Positions 16,798-25,525 of a stretch of DNA of 64,000 nt are shown one piece after another (positions within the stretch are counted from its first letter, which is position 1; each line of letters begins with the position of its first letter). The DNA lies in assembly GCF_013113835.1 (NCBI RefSeq), contig NZ_VTYQ01000008.1:124001-188000 (forward strand). Direction: 5' to 3'. The DNA is from Vibrio sp. RE88. Its GTDB lineage: Bacteria; Pseudomonadota; Gammaproteobacteria; Enterobacterales; Vibrionaceae. A program made the translations under genes and the position numbers. The notes beneath the pieces are model-generated. The model saw only the letters and a program-made list of their open reading frames with translations, was not told the DNA's origin and made no database searches.

Positions 16798-17175
16798 TCA
16801 GAGCATAAAGATAAAAATCACGCTCAAGGCCGAGATAAGCCCAGCAAAGGCGTAACAGCCGATTTTCCCAGCTAGCCCCGCATGAATTTGGAGATCATGC
16901 ATACCATGATGAATACGATGCATGGCATGCCACATTGGTAATGCGAGAGTACCAATGATAAACAGAGCGCCGATAATGCTGGTGGCGAATGCGGTGACAC
17001 GCTCGTAGCTCATAGCTTCAGCATCAATTACACCCATGGGAACAAGAATACCCAGCACTAATACCGTTACTGGAGTGATCATAGCAAACCAAGTACCGCC
17101 CGCTCCAAACAGACTCCACCAGATAGGCTCATCAGAACGTTTGGGAGCACTATCTACGGAAAAATTAGGTTTCAT
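16798..17175 (-). CDS. frdD: Fumarate reductase membrane anchor subunit FrdD
   Basis: One of two small membrane subunits that anchor fumarate reductase and bind menaquinol. The 125 residues contain three hydrophobic segments (about 25-47, 62-83 and 104-125) and HAMHRIHHGMHDL between segments 2 and 3. Of two in-frame ATGs I take the second (MKPNFSVD): the AAGGAG site is 8 bp before it but only 2 bp before the first. It is the last gene of frdABCD. Confidence 0.94.
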   Translation of the reverse strand: MKPNFSVDSAPKRSDEPIWWSLFGAGGTWFAMITPVTVLVLGILVPMGVIDAEAMSYERVTAFATSIIGALFIIGTLALPMWHAMHRIHHGMHDLQIHAGLAGKIGCYAFAGLISALSVIFIFML

Positions 17176-17188
17176 AGTCATAGCTCCT

Positions 17189-17572
17189 TTATACGATTAC
17201 TAGCACAATCAGAGAAATAGATGCCACTGCAGCCCACTGAGTCAGAACGATAATTTTCTTATCAATAGGTTTTCCTTTCAGGCGAATTGGCATAACTTGC
17301 GGCATCATGCTGAAGAAGGTCTGTGCGTGCAGTAGGCTGCCCAGTAAAGCGACGATATTGATCGCAACGACAACAGGGTTCGCCATGAACTCTAACCAGC
17401 CTTGCCAAGCTTCAGGACCTTTCACCAATGAACCTAGGCCGAAAGTCAGGAACAAAGTGAATAGGACTAACGGCAATACCGTGGCTTCACGCAACATGTA
17501 GAAGCGATAAAACGGATGCTCTTTCCACCAAGTTCGTTTTACCTCGCGAACGTAAGGTTTACGGTTACTCAT
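17189..17572 (-). CDS. frdC: Fumarate reductase membrane anchor subunit FrdC
   Basis: A partner of FrdD in the membrane domain. The 127 residues starting MSNRKPYVREVKRTWW are the family N-terminus. Three membrane segments lie at about 33-53, 67-87 and 107-127, with SLLHAQTFFSMMPQ between the second and third. The longer frame reaches back into frdB and was not used. frdB ends 1 bp before this start. Confidence 0.95.
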   Translation of the reverse strand: MSNRKPYVREVKRTWWKEHPFYRFYMLREATVLPLVLFTLFLTFGLGSLVKGPEAWQGWLEFMANPVVVAINIVALLGSLLHAQTFFSMMPQVMPIRLKGKPIDKKIIVLTQWAAVASISLIVLVIV

Positions 17573-17573
17573 C

Positions 17574-18338
17574 TTATGCCTCCTGCGCTGTTTTTGTTGG
17601 TGTGCCATCAGGCTTAAACATTGAGATCACGAAGTCCATAGAAGACTCGACCTTACCTTGGTTTACCGCCGCTGCTGGGCCTACATTCTTCGGACAAACT
17701 TCAGAACAGTAACCTACGAAGGTACAGCCCCAAGCACCGTTCTCGCCATTAATGAGTGCCATACGCTCATCTTTACCGTTATCACGGCTGTCTAGGTTGT
17801 AACGATGCGCAAGTGTCAGTGCAGCAGGGCCGATAAACTCAGGGTTTAAACCAAACTGAGGACATGCCGCGTAGCAAAGACCACAGTTGATACAACCAGC
17901 AAATTGCTTGTACTTGGCCATTTGCTCAGGTGTTTGGAGGTTAGTGCCATCTTCAGGCTTGCGGTCGTTACCAATGATGTAAGGCTTGATGGCTTCTAGG
18001 CGCTCGATGAACGGCGTCATGTCGACAATTAAGTCTTTCTCGATTGGGAAGTTTGCCAGTGGCTCTATCTTCACGCCGTTTGGGTAATCACGCAGGAAGC
18101 TTTTACAAGCGAGCTTTGGCACACCATTAACCATGATGCCGCACGAACCACAAATAGCCATACGACAAGACCAACGGTAAGACAGGTCTTTATCTAGGTT
18201 ATCTTTGATGTAGCCAAGTGCATCAAGAGTCGACATGGTTTCGTCGAATGGTACTTCAAAGGTCTGGAAATGCGGCTCTGCGTCTTTCTCAGGGTCATAA
18301 CGCAGAATCTCTACTTTTTGGATGCGATTGGCTGACAT
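17574..18338 (-). CDS. frdB: Fumarate reductase iron-sulfur subunit FrdB
   Basis: Carries electrons from the membrane quinol to FrdA through three Fe-S clusters. The [2Fe-2S] ligands are Cys58, Cys63, Cys66 and Cys78 (CRMAICGSCG). CINCGLCYAACP supplies Cys149, Cys152, Cys155 and Cys159, and a further Cys pair follows near 205-220 for the [4Fe-4S] and [3Fe-4S] centres. The length of 254 residues is somewhat more than the E. coli subunit (244). The ATG overlaps the frdA stop (TAATG). Confidence 0.96.
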   Translation of the reverse strand: MSANRIQKVEILRYDPEKDAEPHFQTFEVPFDETMSTLDALGYIKDNLDKDLSYRWSCRMAICGSCGIMVNGVPKLACKSFLRDYPNGVKIEPLANFPIEKDLIVDMTPFIERLEAIKPYIIGNDRKPEDGTNLQTPEQMAKYKQFAGCINCGLCYAACPQFGLNPEFIGPAALTLAHRYNLDSRDNGKDERMALINGENGAWGCTFVGYCSEVCPKNVGPAAAVNQGKVESSMDFVISMFKPDGTPTKTAQEA

Positions 18339-20155
18339 TATGCTTGCTCCTCTGCTTTCTTCTCTGCCGCTTTTGCCACTTCTTCAGCGGCTGCTTTCTC
18401 TGCTGCCTCACCGTATAGACGAGCTTTAGGCTGTGACTTAATTATGGTCACCTTGCTGTAGTCGATATTTGGCGCTGCATCTGGTTGGAAGAATGCGAGA
18501 GAGTGCTTGAGGAAGTTTTCATCATCACGTTCAGTGCAGTTGTCATCAAGACGTTGGTGTGCACCGCGAGATTCTTTACGTAGAATTGCAGAGTGAACCA
18601 TAGCTTCTGCGACTTCTAGGCCGTAACCGACTTCGATAGCGTAAAGAAGGTCTGTGTTGAACACTTTGCCTTTGTCTTTGATGCTGATTTTTTTGTAGCG
18701 AGCTTTCAATTCAGTAATCTTATCGATCGTCGCTTGCATCAGATCTTCTTGGCGGTAGATACCACAGCCAGCTTCCATGGTGTGACCCATTTCAGTGCGG
18801 ATGTCGGCCCAGTTTTCATCGCCTTCTTGATTCATTAATGCCGCGATACGCTGCTCAACATCTTTGACTTGAGCTGTAATAGACTCTTCGTTCCAACCTT
18901 TGAATTCCGCTGCACGCTTCACTGCTTGTTCACCAGCAACGCGGCCGAATACCACAAACTCTGCTAGCGAGTTAGAACCTAGACGGTTTGCACCGTGCAG
19001 ACCAACTGATGCACACTCACCGACGGCAAAAAGGCCCTTAATGCGAGTTTCACATTCGCCGTTGGTTTCAATACCACCCATGGTGTAGTGAACGGTAGGA
19101 CGAATTGGAATCGGCTCTTTTGCAGGATCAACGTTGACGTAAGCTTTCGCTAGCTCACAGATAAACGGTAGACGCTCCTGCAGGTACTCTTCACCAAGGT
19201 GGCGAAGGTCTAGGTGCACTACATCACCAAGAGGATGTTTGATGGTGTTGCCTTTCTGCTGTTCGTGCCAGAAAGCTTGCGAAACTTTGTCACGTGGACC
19301 CAGTTCCATGTATTTGTTCTTTGGCTGACCAACTGGAGTTTCAGGACCCATGCCGTAATCTTGTAGGTAACGGTAGCCATTCTTGTTAACGATGATACCG
19401 CCTTCACCACGACAACCTTCGGTCATCAGGATACCAGTCCCCGGAAGACCGGTTGGATGGTACTGAACAAACTCCATGTCACGCAGTGGTACGCCATGAC
19501 GGTAAGCCATCGCCATGCCATCACCTGTTACGATGCCCCCGTTAGTATTACAGTGGTAAACACGACCTGCGCCACCTGTTGCTAAAACAACAGATTTGGC
19601 TTTAATCGTAACGAGTTCACCTTCTGACATGTGAATGGCGATAAGACCTTGCACTTCGCCTTCATCGACAAGCAGATCTACGACAAAGTACTCATCAAAG
19701 CGTTTGATGTTGTCGTACTTCATTGATGTCTGGAATAGGGTGTGAAGCATATGGAAGCCAGTTTTATCAGCCGCAAACCATGTGCGCTCAACCTTCATAC
19801 CACCGAATCGGCGTACGTTGACTTCACCGTTCTCTTTACGACTCCATGGGCAGCCCCATTGCTCCATTTGGATCATTTCGCGAGTCGCGTTTTCTACAAA
19901 ATATTCAACAACGTCCTGTTCACATAGCCAGTCACCACCGCCAACAGTGTCGTTGAAATGGTTGTCTAGGCTATCTTCATCCTTGATAACTGCTGCCGAG
20001 CCACCCTCCGCTGCGACTGTGTGAGAACGCATTGGGTAAACTTTAGAAATCAGTGCGACTTCTAAATCAGGGTTTGCTTCAGCTGCTGCAATAGCAGTGC
20101 GAAGACCAGCGCCGCCTGCGCCGATGACTGCGATATCTGTGGTGATAGTTTGCAC
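18338..20155 (-). CDS. frdA: Fumarate reductase flavoprotein subunit FrdA
   Basis: The catalytic subunit, reducing fumarate to succinate as terminal electron acceptor in anaerobic respiration. The 605 residues have the dinucleotide-binding motif VIGAGGAGLRTA at the N-terminus, His45 in RSHTVAAEGG as the likely covalent FAD site, and TEGCRGEGG and HGANRLGSNSLAE in the capping and FAD domains. It is the first gene of frdABCD, preceded by a TGGAGGATAA ribosome-binding site. The C-terminus is Ala/Glu/Lys-rich. A CRP/FNR-like palindrome is 166-181 bp upstream. Confidence 0.96.
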   Translation of the reverse strand: MQTITTDIAVIGAGGAGLRTAIAAAEANPDLEVALISKVYPMRSHTVAAEGGSAAVIKDEDSLDNHFNDTVGGGDWLCEQDVVEYFVENATREMIQMEQWGCPWSRKENGEVNVRRFGGMKVERTWFAADKTGFHMLHTLFQTSMKYDNIKRFDEYFVVDLLVDEGEVQGLIAIHMSEGELVTIKAKSVVLATGGAGRVYHCNTNGGIVTGDGMAMAYRHGVPLRDMEFVQYHPTGLPGTGILMTEGCRGEGGIIVNKNGYRYLQDYGMGPETPVGQPKNKYMELGPRDKVSQAFWHEQQKGNTIKHPLGDVVHLDLRHLGEEYLQERLPFICELAKAYVNVDPAKEPIPIRPTVHYTMGGIETNGECETRIKGLFAVGECASVGLHGANRLGSNSLAEFVVFGRVAGEQAVKRAAEFKGWNEESITAQVKDVEQRIAALMNQEGDENWADIRTEMGHTMEAGCGIYRQEDLMQATIDKITELKARYKKISIKDKGKVFNTDLLYAIEVGYGLEVAEAMVHSAILRKESRGAHQRLDDNCTERDDENFLKHSLAFFQPDAAPNIDYSKVTIIKSQPKARLYGEAAEKAAAEEVAKAAEKKAEEQA

Positions 20156-20546
20156 AGTTATCCTCCAGTGTGAATTTGCGGAGTGTTCCGCTTGTTATCG
20201 TTAAATGGGCAATTCCCCAAAAGTGGTAGGGTTAGTGTAGAAGAGCATCATTATGGAAAAATTGATGTATTTAGGTTTTTGCTCCGGTAATGCATATGAG
20301 AGCATAGAAAATATAGGTTATGTGATTGCTATCACGGCAAAGCTATATCGATACTAACCCTTTGCTGTGCCAGCTGTTACGGGGATGTTGCGAGTGAGAT
20401 TTGTTATTAATTTTCCCCAATGATTAGTGGGAGGAATTATTGGCTGTGAGACGTAATTTAAGCGCTTCAGACTAAGTGCAACTCATTTGCATTTTGAGTG
20501 AAAGATGATAGTTTTCGCCACAATAAAGCATCATGAGAGATTAGGT
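20156..20546. other. Divergent control region frdABCD/epmA
   Basis: About 390 bp without a gene. It is AT-rich and contains the CRP/FNR-like site at 20321-20336. I found no perfect FNR box (TTGAT-N4-ATCAA) and no hairpin worth listing. Confidence 0.6.
20321..20336. promoter_or_regulatory. CRP/FNR-like palindrome upstream of frdA
   Basis: The sequence is tgtgattgctatcacg. It matches the CRP consensus TGTGA-N6-TCACA at 9 of 10 defined bases. It is also one base per half-site away from an FNR box (GTGAT-N4-ATCAC instead of TTGAT-N4-ATCAA). The position between frdA and epmA favours control of anaerobic frd expression. Confidence 0.6.
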
Positions 20547-21518
20547 ATGCAGGCAGATTGGCAACCCACAGCAAGCATTGAACAGTTAAAGCAGCGAGCT
20601 AATTTAATTCGACAGGTACGCCAGTTTTTTGATGATAGAGATGTCCTCGACGTTGATACGCCAGCGATGAGTCATGCGACGGTAACAGACATCCATCTTC
20701 ATACGTTTCAAACTGATTTTGTCGGCCCGGGCTATGCGAAAGGCAAGAAGCTCTACCTGATGACCAGCCCAGAGTTCCATATGAAGCGCTTACTCGCGGC
20801 GGGAAGTGGTTGTATCTACCAGATCTGCAAGTCTTTTCGAAATGAGGAAAATGGTCGATATCACAACCCTGAATTCACCATGCTTGAATGGTATCGGGTC
20901 GGATTTGACCACCACCAGTTGATGGATGAAATGGATGAGTTGCTGCAGCGACTTCTGAAAGTTGGTGCTGCGGAGCGTATGACGTATCAGCAGGCGTTTC
21001 TACAAATACTAGGCGTGTGTCCGTTAGAGTCGTCAATGGATGAACTGAAGGTGACTGCTGATAAACTCGGGCTCAGTGATATTGCTCAACCTGAGCAAGA
21101 CAGGGATACCTTACTGCAGCTATTGTTTAGTGTTGGAGTTGAACCTGAAATCGGCCAGCAGGTCCCGGCCTTTGTATACGACTTTCCTGCGTCACAAGCG
21201 GCATTGGCAAAGATAAACCGCCAAGACAGTCGCGTTGCGGACCGCTTTGAGGTGTACTTTAAAGGAATAGAGTTAGCAAATGGCTTCCATGAACTAGACA
21301 ATGCAACAGAGCAGCTCAAACGTTTTGAGTCAGATAATGCCAAACGAGAACAAATGGGGTTAGCCACTCAACCTATTGATAGCCATTTGATCAAAGCGCT
21401 AGAAGCTGGTCTGCCTGAATGCGCGGGTGTTGCATTAGGTATCGACCGTCTCATCATGTTAGCGACCAGCAATGATCATATTGATAAGGTCACGGCATTC
21501 CCTTTCCCTAGAGCTTAA
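20547..21518 (+). CDS. epmA: EF-P--(R)-beta-lysine ligase EpmA
   Basis: A class II lysyl-tRNA-synthetase paralog that attaches beta-lysine to elongation factor P, helping ribosomes through polyproline stretches. The 323-residue protein starts at the ATG at 20547 (MQADWQPTASIEQL), the family N-terminus; the longer frame from 20505 is not conserved. Class II motifs seen are TSPEFHMKRLL, FRNEENGRYHNPEFTMLEWYR (motif 2) and GVALGIDRLIML (motif 3). The anticodon-binding domain is missing, as expected for EpmA. It is divergent from frdA, as in enterobacteria. Confidence 0.95.
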   Translation: MQADWQPTASIEQLKQRANLIRQVRQFFDDRDVLDVDTPAMSHATVTDIHLHTFQTDFVGPGYAKGKKLYLMTSPEFHMKRLLAAGSGCIYQICKSFRNEENGRYHNPEFTMLEWYRVGFDHHQLMDEMDELLQRLLKVGAAERMTYQQAFLQILGVCPLESSMDELKVTADKLGLSDIAQPEQDRDTLLQLLFSVGVEPEIGQQVPAFVYDFPASQAALAKINRQDSRVADRFEVYFKGIELANGFHELDNATEQLKRFESDNAKREQMGLATQPIDSHLIKALEAGLPECAGVALGIDRLIMLATSNDHIDKVTAFPFPRA

Positions 21519-21523
21519 TAGTA

Positions 21524-21551
21524 AAAAGGCTGACATTGCTGTCAGCCTTTT
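21524..21551. terminator. Bidirectional terminator epmA/yjbH-like gene
   Basis: A 12-bp perfect stem, aaaaggctgaca / tgtcagcctttt, with a ttgc loop between convergent genes. Confidence 0.88.
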
Positions 21552-21562
21552 GATTCTTCACT

Positions 21563-23749
21563 CTACTCAACAGTGCTTGGTCTCTGATACCACTGAGAAC
21601 GCACGTCTGTACGATTGAATAAGTGATATTTTCTTTGAAGCATTTGTCCGCCATCTCGAGTAATTGGCTCCCATGAGATGTTGGCACGTCCCGTACTTGG
21701 TTTGATCGTCATAATGTCCAGTGGAATCGAAATATAGAAGCCTTTGTTGTAGCTTCCTTCTCCGTATTCTTCTGCCGTCAAATCAGTAAAAGTAGCGTAA
21801 GCACCGACAATCACACCGGATTTGAACTGCTTAGAAAAGTCGAAGCGAGCACCCATGTCTCCACCTAAGAACTTACCAGCGCTGACCTTAAATAGTGTAT
21901 CTCTTAGGAAATCCCAATTTGGCATATAGTAACCCGTGACATGCCCTGTCGTACCTTGGCTTAATACATACGCTTGGCAAGACGGTGTCGGGTCATTACA
22001 GCTTGCCTCATCATAGAAGAAATAATCTTCACTGTATGTGCCAAACCATGAATCGGGGTCGCGTTGGCTGATTAGGTTTGCGTCGAACCCTACTGCCCAG
22101 CTTTTATTCATTGGCCTGTAGAGTACTTCGCCACCGATACCAGCGAACATCATTTCGAGATAGCCACCGTATATCTGGGTGTAGACTTCTTCATATGGTT
22201 GTTCAAACCAAGTGAGCTGAAGGTTATCTAGCCTAACTGGATTATCATGCACGTAGGCACGAAACATAGTTCGGACTCTAGGTGTTGAGTAATTTCTTAC
22301 ATGTGGTGAGTTTTCGACGTAATTAAACTTGTCATAGTTATCGACCAAGTTGAAGATGATTGAGCCGCCAAACTCAAGGTTATCCGTGAGCCAATAGTTT
22401 GAGTTTGCGCTGATGCCTAAACTGTACAAATAGAATGATTCAGGGCCACCGATGCTCTGCTTTAGGACAGGTTCAAAGCCATAATCCCAGTGCTCCTTGT
22501 TTTCTGCTACAGGGGGCTTGGTCATACTCTTGGGCTCTGATTCCTCAAAACTGTCTTTGACCTTTGCTTCGGTTGATAAGTAATTCGCTGCAGTGAGATA
22601 TTTCTGTTTATCGATGGTGGTTTCTTTAAGATCCATACCATTTTTTTGTTCAACGACTTTAAATACGCGAATCAGGTCGTTTGAATTGTTAGACAAGATT
22701 GCTGCTGTACGGTCGAGGGCTTCTTCTCTGTCGCGGTACTTCTTCTGTTGGCCTTTTACTATGACGGCATCGCCATCAAGGGTAATCGAGTTTTGCTCAA
22801 AACCCGCATTCGACTCAATCTGTTTTGCTACTGAATGCCAGTCAGGGTTATTGTTGTCAATGTTGGTGACAGCCTGTTTAGGTTCGTCACGCCATGTCGC
22901 GTTCATCTCATTGAAGTTGGTGTAGATATTGATACCGAAAGTGATGGTATCGCCACGCTGATAGCTGACTTTGGCATCCCCCCAGTCCCCTAAACGATAG
23001 TTCACTCCCACATTCCATGGGGTGTGTTGAGGCATGGGTTTGCCAGATCGGACAACGGGATAGTCCTGTGTATAGTCATTGCCATCGTATTCGAGTTTTA
23101 AGCGAAGTGGTGCATAAGGCGTTTGGTACTCAAGACCGCCAAATATAGCTGCAGGGCCTTTAAACCAGCGCTCGTAATCGACACTGCCACCTGTACCGCT
23201 GAAATCACTGTCGCGAGTACAGTATTCATCACTTGCTTTACAGAAAGGGTTGGTCACATTACCACGTTGGCCTAAGTAGCCCCAGCCGAGGCCTAAAGTT
23301 ACATCTAAATTGCCAAAGCGTTTTGTCGCAGCAACAAACTCACCGTCAAATAGGCCGGTACCACCAAAATCACGAACACCAATCGAAGTTTCAGGTAACC
23401 AATAACCTTCTTGCCAAAGGCGTACTTTGAAATCGATGCCTTTGTCGGTATACAAATTATCGCCACTGTAGGAAGGGTCGCTACTAAACAGGAGGTCGGG
23501 TACCCGCGTGTACCGCACTGTAGACTCTAGCCAGCTCATTAACTGAATTGAAGCAGTATATTGCTGATAGTCGTCGTTGACGCTGACACCTATATTAAAT
23601 TCCCCTTCTTCTGCCATACGACCAGAAGGCATTTGCATTAAACCCACGCCGCCAAAATCAGTTTGGGAGACTTTGAGATTATCGCTTGCTTGAACGGTTG
23701 AAACGAAGCCTATAGAGAGGAGTAAAGAGGTGATTGCATTAAGTTTCAT
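21563..23749 (-). CDS. YjbH-like (WbfB-type) outer-membrane polysaccharide secretion protein
   Basis: A large (728-residue) beta-rich secreted protein with a signal peptide (cleavage after VQA near residue 21). It resembles E. coli YjbH/GfcD and the WbfB proteins of Vibrio capsule loci, which are predicted outer-membrane beta-barrels. Early motifs are GGVGLMQMPSGRMAEEGEF and VRDFGGTGLFDGEFVAATKRFGN. Many alternating aromatic strands follow, and the C-terminal third ends in barrel-like strands. It is the last gene of a four-gene set with GfcC-, YjbF- and GfcA-like genes. Its ATG overlaps the preceding stop (TAATG). The exact function is undefined in the family. Confidence 0.83.
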   Translation of the reverse strand: MKLNAITSLLLSIGFVSTVQASDNLKVSQTDFGGVGLMQMPSGRMAEEGEFNIGVSVNDDYQQYTASIQLMSWLESTVRYTRVPDLLFSSDPSYSGDNLYTDKGIDFKVRLWQEGYWLPETSIGVRDFGGTGLFDGEFVAATKRFGNLDVTLGLGWGYLGQRGNVTNPFCKASDEYCTRDSDFSGTGGSVDYERWFKGPAAIFGGLEYQTPYAPLRLKLEYDGNDYTQDYPVVRSGKPMPQHTPWNVGVNYRLGDWGDAKVSYQRGDTITFGINIYTNFNEMNATWRDEPKQAVTNIDNNNPDWHSVAKQIESNAGFEQNSITLDGDAVIVKGQQKKYRDREEALDRTAAILSNNSNDLIRVFKVVEQKNGMDLKETTIDKQKYLTAANYLSTEAKVKDSFEESEPKSMTKPPVAENKEHWDYGFEPVLKQSIGGPESFYLYSLGISANSNYWLTDNLEFGGSIIFNLVDNYDKFNYVENSPHVRNYSTPRVRTMFRAYVHDNPVRLDNLQLTWFEQPYEEVYTQIYGGYLEMMFAGIGGEVLYRPMNKSWAVGFDANLISQRDPDSWFGTYSEDYFFYDEASCNDPTPSCQAYVLSQGTTGHVTGYYMPNWDFLRDTLFKVSAGKFLGGDMGARFDFSKQFKSGVIVGAYATFTDLTAEEYGEGSYNKGFYISIPLDIMTIKPSTGRANISWEPITRDGGQMLQRKYHLFNRTDVRSQWYQRPSTVE

Positions 23750-24489
23750 TAGTAATTTCTTCTCCAGGCAATTAGAGAGACAATATCTTGCTCAAGCTGA
23801 GAAAGCTCTGTTGATGGATTGTTGAATCCCAGGAAGATGCTAGAGCCTGGAGGAAGTGGGGTATTCTCATCATTCCAGTAAGCGAAACCAACTTGCTTAT
23901 AATTGCCATCTGGGTAGATAACCCAAGCATAACTATTGCTGGCGCTAGAAAGCACTTTAGACGTTGATAAGTAATCTTTGACCGTCCAATCAGGCCTTGC
24001 TTCTGGCATAGTGGTGCTAAAAAATAGCCCCTCTAAGTGTATGTTTGTCGGACGATCTGGATATTCGAATTGGTATTGACCGCTAAGCATAGGGTTGGCT
24101 GAAGGTGTCAGGCGAACGAAGTCGAGATCTAATGAGACGTTTTCTCTATAACCTACAGGCCAAGTTTTCACTTGTTCGCGCAGAATACCCAAGCTTTCAT
24201 ACAGTGTTGGCTCTTGCTTTTTGAGTTTATCAATTAAGTTCAGTACGGCCTGTTTTTTATTGTTGGCAACTCTTTGTTTGTCTATGTTGAATAGAGCATT
24301 GTTCAGTGGGTAACTAAATGGGGCATTATTTTCACTGTGTAATACAGTGTCAGTAATGGCTCTCTCAAGGCGTACAGGTGTAGTATAGTCAATCACTAAT
24401 TGCTCACTGGGAAGCTCTACTTTAACGCTACTGGCGATGGCATTTGTAAAAGTACTTAAAGTGAAAAGAAATAAAAAGCTACGTGTCAT
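23749..24489 (-). CDS. GfcC/YjbG-like capsule biosynthesis protein
   Basis: A 246-residue periplasmic protein with a signal peptide (hydrophobic residues 4-12, cleavage around AIA-SS). It matches the GfcC (YjbG, WbfC) family, whose E. coli structure has ubiquitin-like beta-grasp domains like those in Wza. The residues VYPDG and WNDENTPLPPGSSIFLGF near the C-terminus resemble the family's conserved end. It lies 5 bp after the YjbF-like gene and overlaps the YjbH-like gene by one base, so the three are probably translated together. Confidence 0.82.
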   Translation of the reverse strand: MTRSFLFLFTLSTFTNAIASSVKVELPSEQLVIDYTTPVRLERAITDTVLHSENNAPFSYPLNNALFNIDKQRVANNKKQAVLNLIDKLKKQEPTLYESLGILREQVKTWPVGYRENVSLDLDFVRLTPSANPMLSGQYQFEYPDRPTNIHLEGLFFSTTMPEARPDWTVKDYLSTSKVLSSASNSYAWVIYPDGNYKQVGFAYWNDENTPLPPGSSIFLGFNNPSTELSQLEQDIVSLIAWRRNY

Positions 24490-24494
24490 CTAGA

Positions 24495-25157
24495 TCATCC
24501 TTTAAATGGCTTAAGTATTTCTTGCTCGATGAAAAGTTGGTCTGGAATGACCCATTGGGCTGATTTCAGTACATTTCCATTGTCATCCACCCAAAAAGTG
24601 CTTTGCATAGTTTCACCCATTTTTTCAAAGGAAATGTATTCTTGCCAGACTTTGACTGTTTGAGACCACATCACGGACTTTAATTGAATTGTTGCCACAG
24701 ACTCGGTGGTGATTTTTGCTTGGTGGTTATATTGGTATTTAGGTTGCCAATCGTATACGGAAGTCCAGTGATATTGAGGAGTGTTAAAATGTATGATGCT
24801 ATTGGGAGATATTTTGCCAGCTAGGTTTATCTCTGGGAGATTATAAGTCCTGACGATACGACCTTCCTCGGTAACAATCATCGCCTTGTCACTGGATAGC
24901 CATTTATGCTGAGTTTTTCCAGATTGTGGATTCTTTTCAACGAATGCAAGCACCATAAAAATTTGTGGCCCATCATTAATCTTAAAATAGCTGCTAGCAT
25001 AGGGGATTTTTTCGATTGCTTCCTTATTTAAACTCACATCTTCAAACCCCAAAAAGGCCTCTTTTAGAGTCTCGTTAGTGTCAGCGAAACGTTGCGTACA
25101 TCCCGTCGAAAAGGTGATGAAAACAGCTATAAATAGAGCATGTACTTTATATGTCAT
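24495..25157 (-). CDS. YjbF/GfcB-like outer-membrane lipoprotein
   Basis: A 220-residue predicted lipoprotein. A short signal sequence ends in a lipobox, FSTGC, with Cys20 as the lipidated residue. The body is beta-rich, with many Trp residues in WTSVYDWQPKYQYNH and WSQTVKVWQEY, as in YjbF/GfcB/WbfD proteins. It is separated from the upstream GfcA-like gene by a strong terminator (25190-25220), so expression likely depends on readthrough or an internal promoter. No E. coli relative has a known biochemical activity. Confidence 0.82.
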   Translation of the reverse strand: MTYKVHALFIAVFITFSTGCTQRFADTNETLKEAFLGFEDVSLNKEAIEKIPYASSYFKINDGPQIFMVLAFVEKNPQSGKTQHKWLSSDKAMIVTEEGRIVRTYNLPEINLAGKISPNSIIHFNTPQYHWTSVYDWQPKYQYNHQAKITTESVATIQLKSVMWSQTVKVWQEYISFEKMGETMQSTFWVDDNGNVLKSAQWVIPDQLFIEQEILKPFKG

Positions 25158-25189
25158 CGTGAAAGCTCAGAACTAATAAATATTGCAAA

Positions 25190-25220
25190 AAAACACCCTT
25201 AGCAAAGCTAAGGGTGTTTT
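25190..25220 (-). terminator. Intra-operon terminator/attenuator after the GfcA-like gene
   Basis: A 14-bp perfect stem, aaaacacccttagc / gctaagggtgtttt, with a 3-base loop. On the minus strand it is followed by a run of T. It lies 14 bp after the stop of the small gene and 33 bp before the YjbF-like start. Confidence 0.88.
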
Positions 25221-25234
25221 ACTAGAAGTACTAA

Positions 25235-25516
25235 TTAATTAGTACCAGTAGTACCAGTAGTACCAGTAGTACCATCATTATCTGATGCTGCTACAGCAAC
25301 TGCTGCTACAGCAACTGCTGCGCCTACTGCTACCGCTGTCGTCGTCGCTACACCTGCTGCTGCTGTAGAAGCTGCGGCTGTAGAGCCAGCAGCAGTACCA
25401 CCAGCGGCAGAACCACCAGCGGAGCTACCAGCTGTACTCGCAGTAGAGCTTTCTTCTGCAAAAGCCCCAGCAGATGCACATAGCGCTACTAACATTGTTA
25501 GAGCAATTTTTTTCAT
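25235..25516 (-). CDS. Small secreted Ala/Thr/Gly/Ser-rich protein (GfcA/YjbE-like)
   Basis: A 93-residue protein with a clear signal peptide (MKKIALTMLVALCASAGAFA). It is followed by a low-complexity body of Ala, Ser, Thr, Gly and Val, and an acidic then GTT-repeat tail (DNDGTTGTTGTTGTN). The composition and position (first gene before YjbF-, GfcC- and YjbH-like genes) match GfcA/YjbE of E. coli, whose function is unknown. The tail is encoded by a 9-bp tandem repeat that could vary in copy number. A strong terminator follows, suggesting this gene is made in excess over the rest of the operon. Confidence 0.75.
   Translation of the reverse strand: MKKIALTMLVALCASAGAFAEESSTASTAGSSAGGSAAGGTAAGSTAAASTAAAGVATTTAVAVGAAVAVAAVAVAASDNDGTTGTTGTTGTN
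25241..25274. repeat. 9-bp tandem repeat in the GfcA-like gene
   Basis: Nearly four copies of agtaccagt in direct tandem. On the coding strand each unit encodes Thr-Gly-Thr (read as repeating GTT). Being a multiple of three, copy-number change would lengthen the tail without a frameshift. Confidence 0.85.
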
Positions 25517-25525
25517 TGAGTGTTC

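Noticed and set aside
25241..25274. CRISPR-like short repeats
   Set aside because: The unit is 9 bp with no spacers and lies inside a coding region; it is a coding tandem repeat.
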